Positions 45,580 to 56,707 of a DNA stretch of 64,000 bases are shown piece by piece (positions within the stretch are counted from its first letter, which is position 1; every line of letters begins with the position of its first letter). Source of the DNA: Pseudeuparius sepicola. Taxonomy: Eukaryota; Arthropoda; Insecta; Coleoptera; Anthribidae. Made by a program: the position numbers and the translations under genes. The notes beneath the pieces are model-generated. The model was not told the DNA's origin. It did not search any database and saw only the letters and a program-made list of their open reading frames with translations. The DNA is taken from contig OY987298.1 of assembly GCA_963920635.1 (NCBI GenBank), positions 148,030,257 to 148,094,256 on the forward strand, in the 5' to 3' direction.

Positions 45580-45979
45580 AATATTTTTTGTCATACGTTC
45601 CCAAAAATAGCTATTTTAAGGACTCATTTAAGTCCGTAAAATGCTTCTTTTTTGGCCTAGTCCCTAAAAGTCGTCATGGCAACATTTACAGACTATTCCA
45701 AAATTCCCTTAGAATATTCTTTATGGTAAATGGCACGAGACTTCACAGGAAGTAAATCCAACACGATTTCTTTGGCCTTATTAGCAATATATTCGGGATT
45801 TTGAAACATTTTAAAAGTTATGTCACTTTCTGACAAATTTCGAATGGCATGACAAAATTATCAAATAAACAAACTTGTTGCTATGATTTCAAAAATTATG
45901 GAAAATTTGCAGATTTAAGCGTTCTGAAGAATTGTAAAAAGCCTATAACAAAATTTTGGGAGCGTATGACAAAAAAATA
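45580..45979. repeat. Inverted repeat, 0.4 kb
   Basis: TTTTGTCATACGTTCCCAAAA (about 45586) pairs with TTTTGGGAGCGTATGACAAAA (about 45955). A second small hairpin (GAAGTTTTTCAGGACT against GTCCTGAAAAACTTC) follows at 46010-46085. Confidence 0.55.
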
Positions 45980-46418
45980 GTGTTTGTGACACGTAGCTAA
46001 AATGAAGTTTTTCAGGACTCATCTGCTATTCCGGACTCGGCTAATGTCTCGTCCGGAAACAGCAATGATTCGTCCTGAAAAACTTCAGTTTAGGTACTTG
46101 TAACAAAAATAACTATTTTATATTCACTGTGTAATTTCTATTTTCTTAGTACATTTTTCATTTTCAATGTATTTATTTCATTCCGGTTTCATTCGAAATT
46201 TACTTAACGGGACTGTATGATATGAAAAGTTAAATAGGATTTGTATCCACAAAAATATATTGTTCGCATGTTTCCTATGACGCTTACTTTATTCAGTTTG
46301 CTTAACGAGTTCTTGGAATTCTTTCACTCGATACAGGGCTCCTCTATGCCACAATGGCAAATTGATGAAGCGTCAATAGAAGCATTCATACATTTTTAAG
46401 TTGCTTTTGATTGTTGTG

Positions 46419-48829
46419 GATGTCTACCAAATCGAGTTTTTAAAATTCCCTGACTTTTCCAGGTTTTCCCTGACCAAAAAGCAAAAAATTCCCTGACTAA
46501 TATCTACCTACTGAGATAAATATGCGAATTTAAATAAAATGGAAGAGTCAACAGATCTGCTAGGATGAAATTACTCTGAACGATCGTGCTTACTAACAAA
46601 AAAATTCAAAAGCGGACTATTAATTTTAGTGTTACCATCTGACACTAATTAAATAAATGTGCAAATTAAGTCCTATTACGTTTTCGAAGAAAGTTATAAA
46701 GTAGCTTGGAATTTCAACTTTTTGGCAGAAACTGTTGTTACCGAGGTTAATAAAGTACAGTATAAATGAGTGCCAGAACTAAAGGGTGTTCAGAGTGTGT
46801 GGTGAACACGGGCCCAGAGCCGCTAAGGGCCCACCGCCACCAAGGTTCATGCAGGGCGCAGAAATTTCGGTTTTTTCGATGCGAGCCGATTGATGTGGTG
46901 CTGCGTAATAACCAACGAGTCAGAAATCTCTAATCGGTTACACAGAGGGCGATTGAAATTTCGCAACAATAAAAATGCAAGGGTAGTACAAAAAATGTAT
47001 AATAACTTAAGAGTAAATGTACCTACAGAATGATCCAAACTCGACGCCCCAGGCCTACTGTGGGAACACGAAAATTGGAAATAAAATTTCGAATAGGGGT
47101 TCTTAAATGGGACATACTATAAGGCCCAATTATTACCGAAAATTTGCTTTTTTGTTGTTTGGGGAAATAATAAAAAATATTGAAAGTCCTTATCATCCTC
47201 AACAACTTTTATAGGAAAAGATTTTCTGTATCTTTTATTGTTCAAAATTTACAATAATTGATAGTCAGAAATTATTTAAGAGAATGTTAGGTTGTCTTGT
47301 GCACCCTAAAATTTTTTCAACTGGAATATTAAAAAACAATTTTTGTAACAAACTAATAGCAAACAAGTCAGTAACAAGCACAATTCAGAAATTTAAAAAA
47401 TACTCCAGTCGGACAAATTTAATATTGCACAAGGCACCCTAACATACTCTTAAATAATTTCTGACTATCGCAATTGTTTTTATGGCTAGCTAGATTTCGG
47501 AAAACGGATCCTAGTGAATAGAAAAAATTCCATGTTTTTCATTCCATTCCATTTAAGAGCCCCTGTTCGAAATTTTATTTTCAGTTTTCGTGTTCCCGCA
47601 ATAGACCTCGGGCGTCGAATTTGAATCACCCTGTACAGAACGTACATGGTAATTCAACATTTTTACCTATAAAATGGCGTTTTTTGACCTGTAGTGAGCA
47701 ATGTGCATTATTTTTAACTGTTGGTCAATACAAAGTTTAAGTTGGATTATTTTCTATGCACCTACAGGGTGACAAAATAATAGTAATTGCCCCCCTCCCC
47801 CGCACAAGCATGTGGTTAAAAAATCAAATCAAAAAATAAAAAAATCTCAGGGGCCCACCTGAAATTTCGAACACGGGCCTACTCTTCTGTAGTTACGCCA
47901 CTGGTATAAATTGACAACCCCCTTAACTTGCTAGTGTTTGAGGTTAGAATTTTTTTTTTTACAAAAGTATTAGATGCTAATTCAACGTTTTTTTGTGACG
48001 TTATTGGACCTTATACAGTGTGTTCAGAAAGCCGTGGCAAACATAACTCTTGTTTTTAAATTTTTTTAAAAAAATTCCTTGTATATTTTTGGATTATTGA
48101 ATTCTACGCATTTTTTTGATTCCAACGAAGCATATATGTTACATGTTCGCTAAAACCATTCGTTCAGAATAGCCTTTTTTGTGAGGGATTACTCCTTGGG
48201 CCATAGGTTGCCATGGAAGACAAATGCCAAATTATAGTAACAACAGTTTGCAAGTATATTCACGCTTTGGAAAGCAACATGGGCTATTTTAAGATTTCAG
48301 AGAAAATTAAGAAGGTTAATTGAGAGAAATGAGAAATTTTAAATAGTAACATAGTTAATAAACTTCGTCAAATTTATTGTTGTAGTAGTAGCGACTTAAC
48401 TAGCAGGTTAAGGGGGGGTGTCAATTTATAATGAGCCACCCTGTAAAAAATAAAGATACAAGGTTTATTGTAAAAATAAAAAAAACACGCATTCTCTAAA
48501 ATAAAAAAATATATATAAAAATAAACACCTTCAAAACAAAAATAAATAGCTTCGTAAAATCTTATTTGGTTAGATTATCTTTGGAGTATAGTAGAGCACA
48601 TTGATCACATATAAATAAATAACATAATGTGATCTCTGTGGAGTAGAATCAAAATGAATATAAGATATAATTTGTATTAGTTTTTGTAAGAATTAAAGAT
48701 TTCCTAATTTTATATCTATTAAACCACAAATTTCCAGGTATTTCATGGATTTCCCTGACTTTTCCCTGATTTCCCTGACCAAAAATAATTCCGTGAAATT
48801 TCCAGGTTTTCCAGGTTGGTAGACACCCT
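46419..48829. mobile_element. Composite inverted-repeat element with CCCTGAC termini
   Basis: The ends are GATGTCTACCAA and TTGGTAGACACC. Next to each end lie repeated TTCCCTGACTTTTCCAGG and TTTCCCTGACCAAAAA motifs, typical of a dispersed arthropod repeat. Inside are another fold-back element (47024-47635) and part of a third (from about 47915), so the 2.4 kb reflects nested insertions. No transposase frame is seen. Confidence 0.5.
47024..47635. mobile_element. Fold-back element, 0.6 kb
   Basis: TACAGAATGATCCAAACTCG at the left pairs with CGAATTTGAATCACCCTGTA at the right, then CGTGTTCCC and ATTTCGAA-AGGGG-TCTTAAATGG. The inner part is a copy of the 44700-45240 region. Confidence 0.65.
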
Positions 48830-49353
48830 CGGTTGTTGTATAGCTGCATTTCAAGAAATTATATAAGATAGCATCAGTGTCATTTAGGTGTACCCGTTTT
48901 TTTTTTTTGGCTAGTCAAATAATCTTTTTCATTATTTCTGATTTTAATTTTCTCCTGTGATTCGCCAGCTATTTAAAATTTCCCATTTCTCTCAATTTCC
49001 CTTCTTAATTTTCTCTGAAATCTTAAAATAGCCCATTTTGTTTTCCAAAGCGTGAATATACTTGCAAACTGTCAATAATTATTACTATCATTCATCCCTC
49101 ACAAAAAAGGCTCAGTTCTGAGCGAACGGTTGGAGCGAATATATAACATATATACTTGGTTGGAATTCAATAATCCCAAAATATACAAGGCGTTCCATTT
49201 AACAAAAAAAAAACATAAGTTATGTGTGCCACGGCTTTCTAGAACACACTGTATAAGGGCCAATAGCGTCACAAAAAAACTTTGTATTAGTATCTAAAAC
49301 TTTTGTAACAAACTTTTTTTCTAACCTCAAAAACTAACAAGAGCCACCCTGTA
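47915..49353. mobile_element. Fold-back element, about 1.4 kb
   Basis: The left arm (AACTTGCTAGTGTTTGAGGTT, GTGTGTTCAGAAAGCCGTGGC, GTGAGGGATTACTCC, AAAGCGTGAATAT-type motifs) is matched in reverse by 48950-49353 (GCCACGGCTTTCTAGAACACAC, AACCTCAAAAACTAACAAG). An internal copy of one end lies at 48400-48455 (GGTTAAGGGGGGGTGTCAATTT). Arms differ by many substitutions. Confidence 0.6.
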
Positions 49354-49609
49354 CATGTTCAAAATAATGAAGTTATAAAAAAGCTTAAAAGCAAAAATTT
49401 TAACTAAAACACAAAATAACAGTATGTAGTAGAAAAAGTGTATAACTCGCACGGAATATCAAATGACCGCCGCCTCATACTGCAAACTGTCCTACTTGTA
49501 GGAAATTAATGCCATTCCATGCTAGTTATTCAATATACTATTGCTGCATTTAAATTGGCACTTTTATTTGAAAAAACACTAAACGAAACAATTTTCATGG
49601 CATTTCAAA
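49354..49609. other. 3' flank, nothing recognised
   Basis: No gene or repeat could be defined. Confidence 0.3.
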
Positions 49610-50279
49610 TCATCTTTTCTTGACGATGTATATGAACAGATCATGAGCTTCCATTTTGTGCTTCTTAAGTACACCATTATTCTGACATTTAAATGAACAC
49701 TTATTACATTTCAACCCAAAAGAACTGGCGTGCATATTTTTCTCATGTTGCGACAAGTCACATTTCCTAACAGTCACAAATGAGCACTTTGTGCAACTCA
49801 GAATTTCGATATTCGCGTTATTGTGTATTTCGACCTCATGTTTCTTAAGTATGGCATTATTCTGACATCGAAACGAACACTTCAGACAGTTGAATCCGAA
49901 CGAACTGCCGTGCATGTTTTTCTTGTGGCGCGTCAAGTCCACTTTCTTGGGTGTCACAAATGAGCACTTTGCGCAACTGTAGGTCGGGACATTCCCGTCG
50001 CTGTGAACTTCGACTTTGTGTATCTTGAGCATGCTCTCTTTTTTGCATTGGAACGGGCATTGCTCGCACTTGTTTAAAAGGATGCCGGCATGCATCCTCT
50101 TATGATGGCGAAGCATATAGGGGCGCTTGGTCGTTACATATGAACATTTCGAGCAAGCGTATAAACCGGTAGGTTTGCGAGTTCCGGCCGACTGCCTAGA
50201 CAACGAGATGTCGCCAGAGCCAGAGTTACTGTCAGCTTCTGCTCGAGAGTTGGTCGCAGGGTAGAAAATATAGTCCATG
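49610..50279 (-). CDS. C2H2 zinc-finger terminal exon, 6 fingers
   Basis: The acceptor TTTCTTTCTAG leads into base 50279 (one base of a split codon), then ATGGACTATATTTTC. The frame is open for 222 residues to TGA-side stop 49610. The ATG is present but the phase matches the siblings that lack one, so it may be internal. The leader MDYIFYPATNSRAEADSNSG resembles that of the 53684 exon (SNYVFYGETGES). Six regular fingers alternate two types: CSKCSYVTTKRP, CEQCPFQCKKES, CAKCSFVTPKKV, CLKCSFRCQNNA, CTKCSFVTVRKC, CNKCSFKCQNNG. This is a separate subfamily without the ERLILNEYC tail. The frame is intact and it is probably functional. Confidence 0.8.
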
Positions 50280-50677
50280 CTAGAAAGAAAAGTCAATTAC
50301 TTATCGCAAAAACTTGTGTGTCAAAGGATGTGGAAAAGATTTCAGGACTAGGTCCTGCTTTATTATAAGATTTACTAATACTTTTATGGTAAAAATTTGT
50401 CTTTGAAGGATGTATTTTGCAGTTTTGGCATGTGAACAAGTTTTTAGATAGATTGTTAAAAAGTTACCAGCTTTGACAATCTTACCATTATCTTTCTTCC
50501 AATATATACAGGGTGAGTCAGAATGTATAGTAAATACTTTAAAGGGGTGTCCGGCAGATGATTTTAAGGGGGGTCTTTCATTTGGGCTTTCCTTGCCTAT
50601 ATTAAAATCGAGCAATCCGTACGCCTGGCGTAAATAAAACCACGTGTTCAACGACGTTCCACGATTGGTCGGTAGGC

Positions 50678-50880
50678 TATAAAATTTGACCCGACTCGGC
50701 AACAGGGACGCACTCGATCGCAAAAGTGTAGTTATGCGGTTTTATCTTGTTGTTTTCAGCTATTTAGACACTGCCACAAATAATTTTATCGATGTTTTGA
50801 ACCATTTTAATGAAACCAATAATTCTTTTCCGAAATATTTTGATAAAGTAAACAAATGTAAAACTAAAATTAAATAAAAG
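50678..50880 (+). other. Possible tiny transcription unit (TATA box, 47-codon frame, poly(A) signal)
   Basis: TATAAAA at 50678-50684 lies about 50 bp upstream of ATG 50734, which opens 47 codons (MRFYLVVFSYLDTATNNF at the start) to TAA at 50875-50877, overlapping AAATAAA. It sits inside the 0.36-kb hairpin inserted in the left arm of the palindrome. No homologue is recognised. It may be chance. Confidence 0.2.
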
Positions 50881-50977
50881 TCGTGCCTCAGTGCGGCCCT
50901 GGCGAACATCTCAACCCATGTGTTATTGTTTATGCCAGACGTAAGAGTTGCTCGATTTTAGTATAGTTATTCGGCTC

Positions 50978-51902
50978 TACAGGGTGACCCAAAAGTATTT
51001 TTTTATTTATATCTCAATAACAGCGCTACTTAAAAATTTGAAATTTGGTAGGTATGTGCTATCTACTTACTGGAAGACACCTTAGGGTAGTTTATACATT
51101 TACACACTGCCCTAAAAAACAACCCCCTATTAATTTTTTTGCTCCAACTTTTTTGAGGTTATCTTTTTGGTCTTGCAGGTCCATCATTTCAGTGTATCTT
51201 TTTATTTTGCAACAAAAGTGTACTCTTGTTTCATAACGATAAAATCAACCATTTGCGTTAAAATTTGCAAAACGTGCCCCAAAACACCTGTTAACTTCAA
51301 CATTCGAAACATAAAATATTTATCTACCGCTTTCAAATGTTACACATCGACTGTACCATTTAAACTGTGAAAAAAATTCCTATGAACAATGTACCAAAAC
51401 TTATTAGCTTACAAAATGAAAAGGATTGAATTTAACAAAATTTGAACACCCTATTTCAAAAAAACCAATGCTGTTTTGACCAATGTCCAATTGGTATTTT
51501 TTCCTTATTTTGAATGTACAGTGGATCTGTAACGTTTCAAAGTGGTAGCTAAAAATTTTATGTTTCGAATGTTCAAGTTAACAGGTGTCTTGAGACACGT
51601 TTTGCCAATTTCAGTGCAAACCGTTGATTTTATCGTTATGAAACAAGAGTACACTTTTGTTGTAAAATGAAAAGATACACTGAAATGATGGACCGGCAAG
51701 ATCCAAAAGATAACCTCAAAAAAGTTTGAGCAAAAAATTAATAGGCATTGTTAGTTTTTACCCTTTTTTAGGGCACTGTGTAAATGAATAAACTACCCTA
51801 AGGCGTCTTCCAATAAGTAGATAACACATATCAAATTTCAAATTTTTAAGTAGCGCAGTTATCGAGATATAAATAAAAAAAATACTTTTGGGTCACCCTG
51901 TA
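50978..51902. mobile_element. Inner fold-back element, 0.93 kb, carrying family C sequence in both arms
   Basis: The ends are TACAGGGTGACCCAAAAGTA and TACTTTTGGGTCACCCTGTA, with pairing through ATTTATATCTC, TAAAAATTTGAAATTTG, AAGTAGATA-type and CCCTAAAAAA. Both arms contain the family C segment (51170-51260 and, inverted, 51640-51720). The loop is around 51400-51500. Confidence 0.75.
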
Positions 51903-52132
51903 GATCCGAATAACTTGGCAAGGAAAGCCCATATCGAAAAATTTTATATGAAAGGCCCCCTTAAAACCATCTGCCAAACACCCATTCAAAGTGTAGAATA
52001 GTTAAGTAGAATAGCTGTAGCTAGACTTCGCTGCTGTGTGGCACTTCATATAATTGATTTGTGAATTACTTATTATTAATAAAGGCGATTTATTATTAAA
52101 GTATTTACTATACATTCTGACTTACCCTGTAT

Positions 52133-52842
52133 AATGTAATATAGAAAAATCTGGTGGATACGTTAGTTATTGTAATTTCATTTTGCCATGTTAGCAAGTT
52201 TAAATTTATAGGATTAAAGTGGACATTAAGTTATTTCCCACGAATTAGTCTCGTATACTTTGTGTGATACTTTTTTTATGGAATATATTATTATATATTA
52301 TAGATTTGTTTCTGATAACAATGTTATCATTCCGTAATGTATTAATTGTAGTAAATAAATAGCAACATTTGTTCATAGCTATCAAATAGTAAAAGGTATA
52401 AGGGAATTGAAAGATCCAAAGCTTTCTATGTTTATTTACATTACAAGTAAAGGTCCCTTTAAGTAAAATTTGTAATTGATGATCTATTTTGAAATTTAAC
52501 TTGGAGTTATTTTGCTTTAAAATATATGAAATATTACCGTTTTAATATCTGTCAGAAAGACATTTTAGAAAAAGAGACGCTAAAAATTGCCTTATTAATA
52601 ATTTCGTTGGTGCTTAAGTAATGAAGTATTGAAAGGTCTCTTGTTTAGATTACTTCTTTACTGTTTTCTGAAACAACTATTCAAAACAACATTCGCATTG
52701 CTAATAAAATTAGCATTAAATATACATATAATTGTGTCAAAAGTCTTTGACAGCAAATTCAATTTGCATTTCCACAAACCACTTTTACTAACACTAATCA
52801 CAGCATTTACAGTGAAATCATTATGTCTTCTCTGGCTTCTGC
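52133..52842. other. Spacer, nothing recognised
   Basis: This is AT-rich 3' flank of the next exon. No gene is seen. Confidence 0.3.
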
Positions 52843-53684
52843 TTAAATATCCTCTTCATCGCTTTCTTGGAAACTTCTCCCGTGCACCGTCTTTTCGTGC
52901 CACTTCAACTTCCCTTTTATAGGCGTAGAATACGTGCACCGCTCGCACGGAAACATCCGTACTGCACTATCCCCGTGAACATTCACCAGATGAGTTTTAA
53001 ATGCCGCAACACCACACCATTCGTCGTGCTGCCTCCAGTGGCTCTTGTTAAACGTACTGTATGGGCACTGCGTGCAAGCGTACATCTTGAAAGTGTACAA
53101 CTTGTTGTTGAACGAGTCCCCTTTGGGTTTTGATGACTCACCTGAGTGCCCTCCGGGTGTACCGCACTTGTGGTTATTTAGGTTGTGCTTAGTGTTGGCC
53201 GTGTACCCGCAGACTTCACACTTAAACCCAAAATCGTCGTGCATTTTCTTTAAGTGAACGTTTAGGGGGGCACTTGACCATAGTTTTCATGGCATCGACA
53301 TCGTTATGCACGTCTGCCTTGTGCCTTGTGAGTGTTCCTTTGTTCTTGCGTATAAATGAACAATGGTTACAAGTATGCAAAACTTCCCCGTGAACGAACA
53401 CTTTGTGTTCCGTAAAAAAAGACTTCTTTGATGTCGAATAGGAGCACTTCTTGCAGGTGTACATTAACACGCTAACGTCACCGTGGACTTGAGCTTGATG
53501 GACTTTAAACTTATATTTGTCCATGCATTTGAATGGACACTCAGGGCACGAATACACATCGTTAGTGTCATAGTTACCGTAGCGAGCATAGTTGTGATCG
53601 CCACCAGTAGTATAACAATTGATGTCAGTTTCTGACAGTTGAGGTACCGACTCTCCAGTTTCGCCATAGAACACATAGTTTGAC
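52843..53684 (-). CDS. C2H2 zinc-finger terminal exon with a frameshift in a C6 run
   Basis: The acceptor TTATTCCTTTCAG leads into base 53684 in the common phase. The leader is SNYVFYGETGESVPQLSET. Three fingers follow: CPECPFKCMDKY, CKKCSYSTSKKS and CNHCSFIRKNKG. At 53265-53270 a run of six C (minus strand) shifts the frame. Five C would read KCPLNVHLKKMHDD and continue into CEVCGYTANTKH, CTQCPYSTFNKS and CERCTYSTPIKG to the stop at 52843. The finger at the break is also short. DEWCGVAAFKTHLVNVH joins two fingers by deletion. It is either a recent pseudogene or a homopolymer sequencing error. Confidence 0.65.
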
Positions 53685-55464
53685 CTGAAAGGAATAAGCA
53701 AGTTATTTGTTATATTGAAATGAAAATAGACAAGATTATACTCGCTATATTAAAAACTTTTCTATTCAGTTCTAAGCTAACATTTATAAGAAATAAATTG
53801 GGGTAGATCTGGTTAATTCAAACAAAAATCGATTTGAAATAATATGACTGTTTCGGCAGAATTTCAAACCAGTTTGAAACTATCAGGAGTATGTGCAGTT
53901 TCAATTTGACGATCCAGAAAAAAAGTCTCAGCTCCTGGCAGTTTCAAAGTAATTTCAAACAGTTTGAAGTTATACTAAAACAGACCTATTAAATACTAAT
54001 GTAGTCATGCAGGTAGGTATATTAAATCAAATTATACGCATAATATAGGTCTTTATTGAAATGACATGAGATTCGTTTATTATATGAAGAGAAATGAAAA
54101 TGAAGAAATAAAACTCATCTTAAAATTAAATACTTCTTTATTTACATGAATATCTGTCAGAAAATAAAATACTTACTGGTATTCTGCCATGTTAAATGCA
54201 AAAGTCGTACCCAACATTTTCAAGACTACTCACTTTACTTAAAAAATGGGTATAAGTCATATAAAGTTCAAAAAACATGAAATTTTTCCAGTTGACAATT
54301 TTATAGAATTTTGCGAAAGTGTGATCGAAATGGCGAATCACCAAGAAATTTTTTTTACGGAATATTGTTTTCCAGATGTCCATTACACGGGAGTCATAAT
54401 TCATAAATTGTAACATATTGGTCTCTGGAAAATTTACATCGGTTTTTTGAATATCGTAGGTACCCAGTATCTTCAAAAACTAAATGTTTGGGAGGGGGGT
54501 AGTTTCGAGAAATATATGATAGGTCCATTTTTTATCGAGGGAAATTTAACTGGCCCGAAGTCCTTACAGTTACGGCAGCAGAATATTTGCTTGCTTGAAC
54601 CTGTAGAGCTGTTAATCTAAAAACGCTCTTTAATTGTACACTACAAATTACATTTCTTAATTTGGTAAAACGAGGTTGGCAGCATTGTTCTGGGAGCCTC
54701 CAGGCGCATATTTAGCATGTCTGGCAGAAATGTCAGAACTTGTGACCTTAACCTTGATATTCTGTGGTTCTAACCTAACTTCAAACACAGAAACTATGTC
54801 TACAGCCTTTTTCTGCGCTTCAAAGAACAGAGTTTCTTGTTAATTTCTATCTATTCAAATTTTTAGGATACATAAAACGTAAATTCTGTTGATTACGGCC
54901 CTGTCCTCCGTCACCTATCAATAATATAAATATGGCCGCTGCTTAGGGAATTCTAGGGACATGAAATATTTACCTGTCACAATCTAGTGTACAATTAAAG
55001 AGGTTTTTAGACTAACAGAGCAGTTCTGATGCTCTTGTAAAAAATATTTATTAAGGGTGTTATGCGTGCAGAGTTCAAGATTCACTGAAATATTGGCTGA
55101 TTGAGTGATCGTCAACAAAAGATTTGAATAAAGAGGCATAAAAACCTGTCTTTGTAAGTTTTTTTTATTCAAATATTCAAACAGAATAGTTAGCTACATC
55201 AGACATATTGTAACCACAACTAAACTATTGAACAAAAAAAAAACACATTTCAAAAAATTGTATTAGATCTTTGGTTCGAAACAAATGAAACGGATTATTT
55301 ATTTATATCAGACATAATATCTTCTAAAATTTCACTTATTCTAAAAATATACCACACTAAATAAGTATATATGGAATGGAACTCATTTGGGAAATGAACA
55401 TTATAATTTTTCTACGACTGTTATACTATAGGTGTTCCAGTTAAAATTTTAGCGTTTTAATTTT
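53685..55464. other. Intergenic stretch with an inverted repeat
   Basis: 54607-54655 (AGAGCTGTTAATCTAAAAAC and on) pairs with 54975-55022 (complement: GTTTTTAGACTAACAGAGC). Tandem AGTTTCAAA/TTTGAAACT motifs lie at 53860-53965. A 94-codon minus frame at 54192-54476 has no recognisable family. No gene is supported. Confidence 0.4.
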
Positions 55465-56707
55465 TTACAATTTAATTACTTTGTGTATTTTTTCCTCATG
55501 AACTATCACTGTTCTCTTGTGTTTTGAACCAAACGAACACTTAGAGCACTGAAATGGGAAAACCCCTTCGTGTTCCATCTGTTCGTGTTTCCTCAAACTA
55601 TGTTTGTAAAATGAAGTGTATGAACATTTTGAGCAGTTGTACTTGACAACACTATCATCCTGATGTACATTTACTCGATGTGCTTTAAGAAAATGGAAAG
55701 TTTTGCATTTGAATGGGCACAGTTTGCACTTGTACAAGGAGACTCCCTCGTGTACTGATTTTTCATGTCTTATCAAAGCATATTTCTCTATAGAACTATA
55801 TGAACATCTCGAACAATTTAATTGTACAACATCAGTGTCATGATGCACTTTCAGTCTATGTGCTTTAAGAAAATGAAAACTTTTGCATTTGAATGGGCAC
55901 AATTTGCACTTGTAGAAGGAGACATCCTTATGAACCCATTCTTCATGTCTCCTTAAGGCATCCTTCTGTAAAGAACTATATGAACATCTCGAACAATTAA
56001 ATTTTACGTCATTGTCATGATGCGCTTTCAGTCTATGTGCTTTAAGAGAAGCATATGTTTTGCATTCAACTGAACACTTTTTACATTTGTAGAGGTATAA
56101 GATTATCTTGTGTATTTTTTCCTCATGAACTATGACTGTTTTCTTGTGTTTTGAACCAAATGAACACTTTGAGCACTGAAATGGGAAAACACCTTCGTGT
56201 TCCATCTGTTCGTGTTTCCTCAAAATATGTTTGTAAAATGAATTGTATGAACATTTTGAGCAGTTGTACTTGACAACACTATCATCCTGATGTACATTTA
56301 CTTGATGCGCTTTAAGAAAATGAAATGTTTTGCATTCGAATGGGCACAGTTTGCAATTGTACAAGGAGACTCCCTCATGTACTGATTTTTCATGTCTCAC
56401 TAAAGTAACTTTCCCTGTAGAACTATATGGACATCTCGAACAATTAAATTGTACAACGTCAGTGTCATGATGCACTTTCAATCTATGTGTTTCAAGGCGT
56501 AACAAAGTTTTACAATTAAATAGACACTTTGAGCATTTAAATGGGAAATGCTCTCGATGCACTTTCAATATATGTGTTTCAAGGCCTGACAACGTTTTAC
56601 ATTTAAATAGACACTTTGAGCATTTAAATGGGAAAATATCTTCTCGGCTGCCAACTTGCTTTGATGTCTGTTTAGCATTAGCCTTGGTGGAGAAGTCATG
56701 TCCTGAT
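55465..56707 (-). CDS. C2H2 zinc-finger terminal exon, 13 fingers, internal four-finger duplication
   Basis: Open for 413 residues from the acceptor GTCTTTCCAG (exon base 56707, one base of a split codon) to the stop at 55465. The short leader is SGHDFSTKANAKQTSK. Thirteen intact fingers follow with no losses. Fingers 3-6 (CSRCPYSSTGKV, CKLCPFECKTFH, CSKCSYNSFYKH, CSKCSFGSKHKK) are repeated almost exactly as 10-13, a shift of about 0.63 kb. Fingers 8-9 are a further partial copy. It ends shortly after the last finger (HEEKIHKVIKL) with no C-terminal domain. The frame is perfectly kept despite duplication, so it is probably functional. Confidence 0.82.

Larger units (their letters stand above)
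50511..52132. mobile_element. Nested palindromic elements, outer 1.6 kb
   Basis: The outer ends are TACAGGGTGAGTCAGAATGT and the complement ACATTCTGACTTACCCTGTA. The outer arms pair through GGCAGATG-TTTTAAGGGG and GGGCTTTCCTTGCC to TAGTTATTCGG (left, 50963) and CCGAATAACTTGGCAAGG (right, 51908). In the left arm a separate hairpin (about 50602-50961) interrupts between TTGCC and TAGTTATTCGG. In the right arm about 100 bp (51998-52100) are extra. The centre is the element 50978-51902. Confidence 0.7.

Noticed and set aside
54192..54476. 94-codon minus-strand frame
   Set aside because: No recognisable domain, no splice context and AT-rich composition; likely chance.
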